Notes under the pieces: generated by a model
The model's input: the letters and a program-made list of their open reading frames with translations, nothing else
The model's database searches: none
Told to the model about the DNA's origin: nothing
Position numbers and translations under genes: made by a program
Assembly (NCBI GenBank): GCA_025453855.1
Contig: JALOPO010000145.1
Location: forward strand, 1 to 8,582
DNA length: 8,582 nt
Source of the DNA: Gemmatimonadaceae bacterium
GTDB lineage: Bacteria > Gemmatimonadota > Gemmatimonadetes > Gemmatimonadales > Gemmatimonadaceae
Reading direction: 5' to 3'
Part shown: positions 1-6,742 of the stretch, one piece after another
Layout: each line of letters opens with the position of its first letter
Position numbering within the stretch: the stretch's first letter is position 1

Positions 1-93
1 TGGTGGTTCTCGCCGACCGTCGCGGCGCATGCGCAGCTGCAGGCGGGGGCGAACCTGCCGTTCGCGACGCTGGGGGTCAGCTTCCGCTTCTGA
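1..93 (+). CDS. C-terminal end of an outer-membrane beta-barrel protein (partial)
   Basis: Only the last 30 codons are in the window, in frame from base 1 and ending at TGA 91-93. The peptide ends with alternating polar and hydrophobic residues (LPFATLGVSFRF), and its last residue is phenylalanine. A terminal amphipathic strand ending in Phe is the usual signal at the end of outer-membrane barrel proteins, recognised by the BAM machinery. The preceding stretch, with Trp-Trp-Phe and small residues, also fits a barrel strand and turn. The family (porin, TonB receptor or other barrel) cannot be told from this fragment. It runs in the same direction as the receptor gene at 1382, but nearly 1.3 kb separates them, so co-transcription is unlikely. 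Confidence 0.6.
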   Translation, partial: WWFSPTVAAHAQLQAGANLPFATLGVSFRF

Positions 94-125
94 AGTACCT
101 CCCAGCCATCGTATCCCGTCGAGCG

Positions 126-171
126 GCACTCGGTGCCGTCGTCGGGCTGCACTCGGTGCCGTCGCCGCGCT
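126..171. repeat. 23-bp tandem repeat, two copies, with hairpin
   Basis: Copies at 126-148 and 149-171 match at 21 of 23 bases, and the first 16 bases (GCACTCGGTGCCGTCG) are identical. The first copy sits in a 6-bp stem, CGGCAC/GTGCCG with a TCG loop (124-138). The second copy keeps only GCAC/GTGC of it. The pair begins 33 bases after the stop codon of the upstream barrel gene, so the hairpins could help end its transcript, but no T-run follows. Confidence 0.55.
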
Positions 172-579
172 GGAGCTCTCCGGCAGCGTGCGGCCTGTGT
201 CGCCCGCCGCGTGCGGCAGGCCGACGACAGCCGCCGGGCCTGGTGCCCTCCTCCCCTACTGGCGTGCGCTCGCGCGGCTCGCGCACGGTCGAGCGCAGCA
301 AGCCGCTCCTGCGACCGCGACCTGAGATTCACCATGATCCCGGGCCTCCGGATCCGGCCCGCTCCGGGCGCACCGCTCCGAGCCTGCCGGAGCGCTACCA
401 GCATTTTCACGGGTCTCGGTCGGCACGTCCGCATGCGATCGCTCCTGTGGAGCAGCTCGGTGGGCGGATCCCACACGAGGTCACGGCATCGTGCGTCGCC
501 GGGCGCCCCGGCTCGTGGAGTGGCAGTGACACCGCCGCGCTGCCCGGCCCGTGATCCAGGGCAGTCGCAGAGCGTCACG

Positions 580-813
580 TCACCGCTCCCGGCGTCCAGA
601 TCCCCGGGGATCCTCCACACCGACCGTCGAGAGCCGACCATCCTGCGACGCGGTGACCTTCGTGCACGGCCCTGCCGCGTTCATGCTGGCACCACGCCAC
701 GCGACTTCGAGTCGCAACCACCGTGTGCGATCGGTCGCGCAGTAGATGACGCCATTGCCGTCGACTCCCTGCAGCAGCTCCTCGGGGGCCACCATGAATG
801 CGAGCGTTGTCAT
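580..813 (-). CDS. Possible small hypothetical protein or gene remnant
   Basis: This is a 77-codon minus-strand frame from ATG at 813. A GGAGA sequence lies 10 bases upstream (plus-strand 824-828), a believable ribosome binding site. Its codons show the bias of GC-rich coding DNA: about three quarters end in G or C, while second positions are clearly lower. The peptide has a more natural composition than the other frames here, for example MTTLAFMVAPEELL near the start and NGVIYCATDRTRWLRLEVAW in the middle. It has no signal peptide and no domain that I recognise. The preceding 34 codons in another frame (914-810) end at a TGA overlapping this ATG (ATGA) and read smoothly (GQLDFRFAVPLGIHDH), so this could be a frameshifted remnant of a larger protein. 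Chance is also a real possibility. Confidence 0.25.
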   Translation of the reverse strand: MTTLAFMVAPEELLQGVDGNGVIYCATDRTRWLRLEVAWRGASMNAAGPCTKVTASQDGRLSTVGVEDPRGSGRRER

Positions 814-983
814 GTTGCGAGCGTCTCCGACTGCAGTCGATGGTCGTGGATGCCGAGGGGTACTGCGAAGCGGAAGTCGAGTTGACCAGGATTGTGGCGT
901 GCGAGCGCCGACCCTCATCTTCGCGGCCGGAGCGATCCACGAAAAGCGACGACGGAGTCCTCGTTGCTCGCTCCTGCAGCTGG

Positions 984-1017
984 GCGTGTGGCTTGGCTGA
1001 GCCCGCGCGCCACACGC
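984..1017. other. Stem-loop in the gene-poor region
   Basis: GCGTGTGGC (984-992) is exactly complementary to GCCACACGC (1009-1017). The 16-base loop can add a small inner stem, GGC/GCC. No run of T follows on either strand, so a simple intrinsic terminator is not well supported. It may be an RNA structure or a protein site. Confidence 0.35.
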
Positions 1018-1234
1018 AGGTTCTTGGCGCGACGTGTCGGCACGCACGCGCGGCCTTGTGCGTCGGGATATGATGTCGACATGTCGCCTCGTCAGGGCGG
1101 CACCAGTCATGACGAATGATAAGCCGCGCTGCGACACGGGACTGAACTCCGGCTGACCTGGGGCTCGCGTGAGAGGTGCATGCGTCGACGTGCGAACGCT
1201 CGCCAGTGCAGCCGACCGTGATCGCCGCGAGGAG

Positions 1235-1253
1235 CACGGGCGTGCGGCCCGTG
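1235..1253. other. Stem-loop upstream of the receptor gene
   Basis: CACGGGC (1235-1241) pairs perfectly with GCCCGTG (1247-1253) around a 5-base loop. It ends 128 bases before the receptor's ATG and lies upstream of the possible promoter, so it could be an operator or the end of an earlier transcript. It is short, and could be chance in GC-rich DNA. Confidence 0.3.
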
Positions 1254-1305
1254 ATTCATGGTCGAGGACGTCCGCCCCTGGTCGGGACTGCGCTACGCCC
1301 GCGAG

Positions 1306-1314
1306 TGGTACACT
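1306..1314 (+). promoter_or_regulatory. Possible extended -10 promoter of the receptor gene
   Basis: TGGTACACT contains a TG one base before TACACT, the extended -10 pattern of housekeeping-sigma promoters. No good -35 box lies 16-18 bases upstream. Transcription would start near 1321, giving a leader of about 60 bases before the ATG at 1382. This is a motif match only. Confidence 0.25.
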
Positions 1315-1355
1315 CCGCAGCCAGCGCCGCACCTCAACACCGACCGTCGGCCACT

Positions 1356-1360
1356 GGAAG
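1356..1360 (+). promoter_or_regulatory. Shine-Dalgarno-like GGAAG that favours an upstream GTG start
   Basis: GGAAG ends 9 bases before an in-frame GTG at 1370-1372 but 21 bases before the ATG at 1382. Good spacing makes the GTG a real alternative start for the receptor. It would add four residues (initiator, R, R, G) to the charged front of the signal peptide without changing the mature protein. Confidence 0.35.
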
Positions 1361-1381
1361 CACCCCGTCGTGCGGCGTGGC

Positions 1382-4300
1382 ATGACCATCCGCTCCGTGG
1401 CATGCCGGATGGCGGCCGTCATCGCCCTCGCAGCCGGCGCAGGGGCCTCGCGCCTTGCTGCACAGGTGGACGCACCGCTCCAGGTCGTCGTGCAGGTTCG
1501 TGACGCAGCCGGGCACCCCGTGCCTGGCGCCGAGGTGGCGCTCGTCTCACAGGTCGGCCAGGTGCCGCGGTCGATCACGACCGATTCCACCGGCGGTGCG
1601 CACTTCCAGCGTCCCGGTGGCACGGGTGAGTACGTGCTCACGGTGCGGGCCCACCGGTTCCGCCCCGTTCGTCGCCGGGTGGCGGGCGCCGGGGAAAGCG
1701 TGCTGCGGGTCGTCTTCGTCCTCACGGAGGAGTCCATGACGACGCTCGCGACGGTCCGCGTCCGGGCGAATCGTGACTCGGTCGAACGCCGCTTCATCTA
1801 CGACGCCCCGCCCGGCAACATGGAGGCGGCGACACAAGGTACGGACGCCGTCACGCCGCCGACGCTCGCCACGTTCGAGGGGCAGCTGCGCAACAACCTC
1901 CTCTTCGATGGCGTGGGTGGCGCAGGAGCCGCCCCCGGCGAGACCCAGACCCAGCTCAATGGCCTTCTTTTTCCCGGCTCGGCGCTCCCCAGGTCCGCGC
2001 CGGTTGCGATCCGCGGCGTCGTTGCCGAATACGACGTCAGCGTGGCGGGGTTCAGTGGTGGGCGAATCGCCGCCGACCTTGGCGCTGCCGGTGACTACGT
2101 GAGCCGGACAGGGAGCGTGGTGGCCGATGCCACTGCGCGCGATACACGCGGCAACACCGGCGTGCCGCTCGGCTCCGTCGCGCCTGCCCTGACGTTCGAT
2201 GTGGGGGGAACGAACCTCCTCATGCGCGAACGGCAGGGGCTCGCCTGGGGCGTGCGGGCAAGCGCGACCACCACGCCCAACGTCGCCCTCGAGCGCGTGC
2301 CCGCCGCCTTCCTTGATGAGCGTGGACTGTCGGCGGAACGCGCAGCGGCGATCGAGGCGGTGGCGCAGCCACGTGGCCTGGGACGATCGCGCGACGCGGA
2401 GCAGTGGAGTCGCGCCATGTCCGGCAGTGCCATCGCACGGCTCGACTTCGACCGGCGGCATGCGCGGACGAACGCCGTTGTCGCCGCCGCGAGTGTGGAT
2501 CATCGCGCACCGGCGACCATCGACCCGTTTGCGACGTCGCGCCTCGCGACTGGGCTGCAGGTTGCACAGGGCACCGCCCAGCATCTCTGGGAGCGCACTG
2601 ATCGGCACCTCGCGGTCTGGCGAGCGCGCACGGGCCTCGTCGCTGAGCAATCGGCTGTCACGACGGAAGGCGGTGACGTCACCAGTGTCGTGGCCATCCT
2701 CCCGGTCGATGGGGCGGCTGCCAACGAGTGGGCGCCTGCCGTGCGCCTCGGCGGGCCGCTGCCGCCGTCGCGTCGCGATCGACTCGTGCTCGAGCAGCAG
2801 CTCGAGCGGGAACAGCGGGTCGGCACGCGCGCCGAGCATCAGCTCAAGCTGTTCGCGCAGGGGCGCGCGCATCGGCTGAACGAGCGGAATGACGCTCGCC
2901 AGGGCTTCGTCGATTTTGCAGGCCTCGATGCGTTTCGTGACGCCAGTACGGCCCTGGTGCGCACCACGCGTTACGCTCCCGCAGAGGCCCTCGCCTGGCG
3001 CGCATCACTCGGTGTCAACGACCTGTGGCGGCTGTCGAGTCGCCTCCGGGCCGTGGGCGGTGTGCGCATGGATTGGCAGCGAGTCGACACGCGCGGACGC
3101 GGCGCACCGCAGGTGCTCGACCTGTCACCGCGCATCGGCGTGACCTGGGCGCTCATTCAGCCGAGGGAAGCGCCCGGGTTCGTCCGCACGAATCTGCTGA
3201 GCAGGCAGACAGGTCCGAGCGGCGTCCTCCGGTTCGGCACCGGCATCTTCACCGGTGATTTCGGGCCCGACGATGCGGTGCGGCCGGGGGGCCTGCCGGC
3301 CCGTGTCGAGTCCGTCGGCTGCAGCCTTGGTGGCGGCCCGGCAGGCCTGGGCGAGGGCGATGCGGAGGCGCTCGATGCGGAGCGCCTCGCTCGTGCGTGC
3401 CAAGCCGTCATGGCAGCCCGTCCGCTTGCCGGCCGCGGCCGTCTCGATGATGCCTTTGCGCCGCCTCGCACATGGCGAACGACGGCGGGCATCAGTGCGC
3501 TGCTCTTCGGCCTGGATGTGACGGTGGACGGTGTCGTGAGCCGCACGGGGCGTCAGGCACGGCTCGTGGACGCCGCCGTTCCGCGCACGGCAGCTGCGTC
3601 GCTCGCGAGTGGCCGCCCGTTCTTTGCCAGCCTCGACTCGGTCGAGCCGTCCACCGGGATCCTTCGTCCGGGTCGCGTCGGCAGCACAGGGCCGGTGAGC
3701 CGAGATCTGGAAGTATCGAGTGCGCTCGAGAGCTCCGCGGAACGGGTGGTGATCGGCATCGGATCGCCGAACGGCCGGAGCCGCTGGCCATTCCGACTCG
3801 GCTACGCATGGGGACGGGCCGTCTCGACGCGCGGCGGGTGGGACGCCGATGTGGACGGCTCGCCCTGGCAGGTGGAACGACGCGTCGCCGCCTGGGATCG
3901 GCGGCACCAGCTGCAGCTCGAGATTGCGCACGCGTTTGGACGCCTCGACGCGTCGCTCTGGCTGCGGGTCGCCTCGGGGCTTCCGTACACACCGCTGATC
4001 GCCGGGGACATCAATGGTGACGGGAACGCCGGGAACGATCGTGCCCGTCGCGAGGATCTCGCGGCATTGTTCGGGACGGAAGACGGCGCCCCGATGCCGG
4101 GCGGTCGCGCGGGGCGCTGTCTGGCTGGCGTCACCGACGCACCCGGCGGCGCGAGTTGCCGGGGACCGTGGTCGGTCAATTCGGCGCTGTCGCTGAAGAT
4201 GGACCTCGGTTCGGCGAGTCGCTTCCCTCGCGCCCGGCTTCAGCTCGCGTTCGAGAATCCCGCGAGCCTGCTCTCGCCGGGATTGCAGCGCGCGGGTGGG

Positions 4301-4906
4301 CAACCGGTGGTGGATCCGGTGGCGGCCCGGGTGCGCGGCTACGATCCCGTGGCCCGACGCTTCACCCTCGCGCCGAACCCTGCGTTCGGGGCAAGACTTC
4401 CTCTCGGCGGGGCCGCCGCGGGGTTGCCACGGGTGATGATCGCCGTCGAGATCCCGCTCGCGCCGACCATCCGCGAGCAGCAGGTGGATCGCTGGTTCAT
4501 TCGGCGAGGCCTGGGCGATCCACTGTCGGTCGACAGCCTCGCCGTGCTGTTCGCCCGTGGCGTTCCCAACGTGATGACAGGCGTGCTCGAACGTGAGGAC
4601 GAGCTCGGCCTCTCGGTCGCGCAACGTACCCGCATCGCCACGCTCCGCGACACGCTCGCGACGGCGTTGCGGCGCACGTGGCTCGACTTCGCCGCACGGA
4701 TGCAGCGTGATGCTCCCTCGCTGTCGCGAGCGGCGCTGATGCAACGCATGCAGGAGGTAACCGATCTGGCATGGGACCAGAGTCGCGTGCAGGCGAATGA
4801 GCTCGCACGCCTCCTCACGCCCCTCCAGCAGTCACTCCTCCCTCCGACCGCTGCCCGCCTGATGCGGGCCTCTGCGCCGGTGCGCATTCCCGTGATCTAC
4901 TACTGA
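1382..4906 (+). CDS. TonB-dependent outer-membrane receptor, Oar-like, with C-terminal helical tail
   Basis: The 1174-residue protein is predicted to take a substrate across the outer membrane using TonB energy; the substrate is unknown. The start ATG is followed by a signal peptide (about 1-28, ending RLAAQ). Residues 33-115 read as a carboxypeptidase-regulatory-like beta-sandwich, with VRDAAGHPVPGAEV at 39-52 and TDSTGG at 67-72. A TonB-box-like stretch follows (about 119-130). The plug region spans about 131-245 and includes TQTQLNGLLFPG and the FSGG motif (224-227), typical of Oar-like receptors. The barrel runs from about 250 to 1029 and carries the family motif GDINGDGNAGND (875-886), which looks able to bind calcium. 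Cysteine pairs at 647/673 and 913/926 probably lie in surface loops. Residues 1030-1174 are a mainly helical, charged tail beyond the last strand and therefore likely periplasmic. The frame stays open 71 codons upstream, but that part has no coding character. No frameshift is seen. The family call is firm; the ligand is not. Confidence 0.92.
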   Translation: MTIRSVACRMAAVIALAAGAGASRLAAQVDAPLQVVVQVRDAAGHPVPGAEVALVSQVGQVPRSITTDSTGGAHFQRPGGTGEYVLTVRAHRFRPVRRRVAGAGESVLRVVFVLTEESMTTLATVRVRANRDSVERRFIYDAPPGNMEAATQGTDAVTPPTLATFEGQLRNNLLFDGVGGAGAAPGETQTQLNGLLFPGSALPRSAPVAIRGVVAEYDVSVAGFSGGRIAADLGAAGDYVSRTGSVVADATARDTRGNTGVPLGSVAPALTFDVGGTNLLMRERQGLAWGVRASATTTPNVALERVPAAFLDERGLSAERAAAIEAVAQPRGLGRSRDAEQWSRAMSGSAIARLDFDRRHARTNAVVAAASVDHRAPATIDPFATSRLATGLQVAQGTAQHLWERTDRHLAVWRARTGLVAEQSAVTTEGGDVTSVVAILPVDGAAANEWAPAVRLGGPLPPSRRDRLVLEQQLEREQRVGTRAEHQLKLFAQGRAHRLNERNDARQGFVDFAGLDAFRDASTALVRTTRYAPAEALAWRASLGVNDLWRLSSRLRAVGGVRMDWQRVDTRGRGAPQVLDLSPRIGVTWALIQPREAPGFVRTNLLSRQTGPSGVLRFGTGIFTGDFGPDDAVRPGGLPARVESVGCSLGGGPAGLGEGDAEALDAERLARACQAVMAARPLAGRGRLDDAFAPPRTWRTTAGISALLFGLDVTVDGVVSRTGRQARLVDAAVPRTAAASLASGRPFFASLDSVEPSTGILRPGRVGSTGPVSRDLEVSSALESSAERVVIGIGSPNGRSRWPFRLGYAWGRAVSTRGGWDADVDGSPWQVERRVAAWDRRHQLQLEIAHAFGRLDASLWLRVASGLPYTPLIAGDINGDGNAGNDRARREDLAALFGTEDGAPMPGGRAGRCLAGVTDAPGGASCRGPWSVNSALSLKMDLGSASRFPRARLQLAFENPASLLSPGLQRAGGQPVVDPVAARVRGYDPVARRFTLAPNPAFGARLPLGGAAAGLPRVMIAVEIPLAPTIREQQVDRWFIRRGLGDPLSVDSLAVLFARGVPNVMTGVLEREDELGLSVAQRTRIATLRDTLATALRRTWLDFAARMQRDAPSLSRAALMQRMQEVTDLAWDQSRVQANELARLLTPLQQSLLPPTAARLMRASAPVRIPVIYY

Positions 4907-4942
4907 TCCGCTCCGCACCCGGGAGTGCGGCGCTCGAGGATC
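4905..4942. terminator. Minor stem-loop just after the receptor stop codon
   Basis: CCGCAC (4913-4918) pairs with GTGCGG (4925-4930) around a 6-base loop, and GATCC (4905-4909) can pair with GGATC (4938-4942) outside it. It begins within the stop codon of the receptor gene. There is no T-run, so it may assist the stronger hairpin downstream or stabilise the 3' end of the mRNA. Confidence 0.35.
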
Positions 4943-4966
4943 GACGCGTCACCGAGCACTTCGTCG

Positions 4967-5029
4967 GCACCCCGACGCACGACGCCCCGCGCGAGCGAAC
5001 CTCGCGCGGGGCGTCGTGCGTCAGGGTGC
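4967..5029. terminator. Strong bidirectional hairpin between convergent genes
   Basis: Bases 4974-4995 are perfectly complementary to 5001-5022 (22 pairs, 5-base loop CGAAC). After one mismatch (4973 with 5023) the pairing continues for six more bases (4967-4972 with 5024-5029), giving 28 pairs in 29. It ends four bases short of the stop codon of the minus-strand LVIVD gene and lies 60 bases after the receptor's stop. Position and symmetry fit a shared terminator for both transcripts, though neither side has the T-run of a classic intrinsic terminator. Confidence 0.7.
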
Positions 5030-5032
5030 AAC

Positions 5033-6703
5033 TCAGCCCTTCGCCAGCGCCTGCACCACGTCGCGCAGCATCCGCACCTTGGGCGCGTCCTTCGCGCCCC
5101 GCGCATCGCGATCGAGCGCGCCGGCGAGCGTCGTCAGCGCACGGCTCCGCGCGGCACCCTCGAGTCCCTCGGCGCGGCGGAGCGCCGTCATGATCGCCGT
5201 CGTGCGCCCCTTTGCCAGCCCCCGGTCGCGCGCCAGCTGGTCCACGTAGGCGCGCGCCACCACGAAGCTCGGTGCCCAGGTGTAGCGCACCTGCGTCTGC
5301 GGGTTGAAGTGGTCGAGCTGCGCCGTCTTCGCCGCGTCGATCTCGTTCTGCGAGAGCTGCTCGCTCGGGAGCAGCTCGAGGATGTCGAGGCCGCGCGCGA
5401 TCTCCGACCCGTAGATGCGCCCGTTGTACCAGTACGTCGACCAGAAGCCGCCGAGCGTGAGGCGCTCGCTCACCGGGCCGCGATCGAAGAAGGCGATCTC
5501 CACCGGCTTCTCGGGATTCGTGAAGTCGAAGACCGTCAGACCGCCCTGGTAGAACGCCTGCACCATGATGTCGCGCCCCGGCACCGGGATCAGCGAGCCG
5601 TTGTGCGCCACGCAGTTCTCGGCATCGGTCTGCGGCGCCGGCATCTTGTAGTGGCCGGCGGGCGTCATGCGACGATCGGCGAGGCGGAAGAGCGCGTTCG
5701 CCCCCCAGGTCGGCTTGTCGGTCGCGCGGCAACGCGGCGCGGTGCCGCCGCCCCACTCGTCGCTGAACAGGATCGACGTTCCCGCATTGTTGAACGTCGC
5801 CGAGTGCCAGTAGGCGAAGTTCGGGTCGGTCACCTCGTGCACGCGCTTCGGGTTGGCGGGATCGCTGATGTCGAGCAGGATCCCGTTCCCGGAGCAGGCG
5901 CCGCCGGCGAGGCCGATCGCCGGGCCGCTCTGCTGGTCGGCGAAGATGCGCGGGCTGCCGATGATCCGTGCCGCCGAGGGATTGTCGACCGGCACCTTGA
6001 TCACGTCGATGCTGAAGCGCGACGTGGTGGGATCATCGGGACGGCCGCGCGAGCACCCCGCGAGCTCGTTCGGCGAGCGCACGCCGGCGGTGCCGCTCAC
6101 GTAGACGTAGACGTTCGCCGGGTCCTTCGCGTCGGGGACGAGCGTGTGGGTGTGCGACCCGCGGCACGTCTGCACGAAGCCGACCTGCTTCGGCGCGGCG
6201 ATGGTGCTGATGTCCCAGATGCGCACGCCGCGGAAGCGCTCCGCGCTCACCGTGTCGCGGATCCCCTGCGACCCGCAGTCGACGCGGCCGCGCGTCTCCT
6301 CGACCGACATGAAGAGGAGGTTGCCATGCACCGAGAGGTCGCCCTGCCCGCCGGGGCAGGTGACGGTGGTCACCAGCTTCGGCTCCTTCGAGTCGGCGGC
6401 GTCGTAGATCTGGAAGCCGTTGAAGTTGCCGATGAAGACGAGCGTCCCCTTGAAGGCGAGGTCGCTGTTGGCGTTCGCGAACGACCCCGGATCGCTCGGC
6501 GTCACGAAGCCGGCGGGGCGATCGGTGTGCGAGACGAGTGCGAGGTTGCGCACCGCCTGGCCGGCGTCGGTCCAGCCGGTGCGGAGGCCGACGCGCGGGT
6601 CGGCGGCGGAGGAGGCCGGCGCCGCGGGCGCCTGCGCCACGAGCGGGGCGGTGACGAGTGCAGCGGCGGCCAGCGCCAGTGCGCGAGAACGGGAGGAGTG
6701 CAT
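5033..6703 (-). CDS. Secreted LVIVD-repeat beta-propeller protein
   Basis: This 556-residue protein has a signal peptide (MHSSRSR, then an Ala/Leu-rich core, cleavage near VAQA at about 22-25) and should be exported. It contains several LVIVD-type repeats, each with a strand, a Gly and an I/V-x-D-x-S/T-x-P pattern: about 81-111 (GFQIYDAADSKEP), 159-178 (GVRIWDISTIAAP), 274-292 (GILLDISDPANP) and 388-407 (GLTVFDFTNPEKP). Such repeats form beta-propellers in secreted or surface proteins of unknown function. Histidines in SHTHT (183-187), YWHSA and AHNGS, plus seven cysteines, suggest disulfides and possibly a metal or ligand site. Residues from about 480 to the end are helical and lie outside the propeller. 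The gene starts 39 bases after the stop of the DUF305 gene. No Shine-Dalgarno sequence is visible before its ATG, which suggests co-transcription and perhaps translational coupling. The family call is firm; the biochemical role is unknown. Confidence 0.9.
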   Translation of the reverse strand: MHSSRSRALALAAAALVTAPLVAQAPAAPASSAADPRVGLRTGWTDAGQAVRNLALVSHTDRPAGFVTPSDPGSFANANSDLAFKGTLVFIGNFNGFQIYDAADSKEPKLVTTVTCPGGQGDLSVHGNLLFMSVEETRGRVDCGSQGIRDTVSAERFRGVRIWDISTIAAPKQVGFVQTCRGSHTHTLVPDAKDPANVYVYVSGTAGVRSPNELAGCSRGRPDDPTTSRFSIDVIKVPVDNPSAARIIGSPRIFADQQSGPAIGLAGGACSGNGILLDISDPANPKRVHEVTDPNFAYWHSATFNNAGTSILFSDEWGGGTAPRCRATDKPTWGANALFRLADRRMTPAGHYKMPAPQTDAENCVAHNGSLIPVPGRDIMVQAFYQGGLTVFDFTNPEKPVEIAFFDRGPVSERLTLGGFWSTYWYNGRIYGSEIARGLDILELLPSEQLSQNEIDAAKTAQLDHFNPQTQVRYTWAPSFVVARAYVDQLARDRGLAKGRTTAIMTALRRAEGLEGAARSRALTTLAGALDRDARGAKDAPKVRMLRDVVQALAKG

Positions 6704-6742
6704 CGAGACGGAGTGAGGGTGACGGGCGGGTGGGGACTGGAA

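Larger units (their letters stand above)
94..1381. other. Long gene-poor region between two envelope genes
   Basis: No convincing protein gene fills these 1288 bases. Open frames exist on both strands, but their translations are Arg/Ala/Ser/Pro-rich, lack recognisable domains and overlap one another, as expected from GC-rich non-coding DNA. Visible structure includes a 23-bp tandem repeat (126-171), an inverted repeat CGGCCTG/CAGGCCG (191-197 with 217-223), a 6-bp stem with a TCG loop (701-715), a 9-bp stem (984-1017), the 10-bp palindrome ATGTCGACAT (1073-1082), a 7-bp stem (1235-1253) and a possible promoter (1306-1314). A weak minus-strand frame lies at 580-813. No tRNA-like cloverleaf was recognised. 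It may be a long regulatory leader, the decayed remains of genes, or a site for an unrecognised small RNA. Confidence 0.6.

Noticed and set aside
701..715. TTCGA with flanking bases as a tRNA T-arm
   Set aside because: It is a simple 6-bp hairpin with no acceptor stem, anticodon arm or D-arm around it.
133..885. A 250-codon plus-strand frame in the gene-poor region
   Set aside because: Arg/Ser/Cys-rich translation without motifs, signal peptide or ribosome binding site.
1069..1074. TATGAT as a -10 box
   Set aside because: There is no -35 box at a suitable distance, and a start there would be about 300 bases from the receptor gene.
1169..1381. Extension of the receptor to an upstream ATG at 1169
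   Set aside because: The extra 71 residues have no coding character and would bury a clean signal peptide that begins at 1382.
580..1797. A 405-codon minus-strand frame spanning the gene-poor region
   Set aside because: It runs into the receptor's N-terminal coding sequence and most of it is Arg/Ser/Thr-rich noise. Only the last 77 codons have any coding character and are listed separately.
3125..4744. A 539-codon open frame on the minus strand inside the receptor gene
   Set aside because: Arg/Ala/His-rich with no domains, opposite a clear receptor barrel sequence. The same applies to 1547-2872 on the minus strand.
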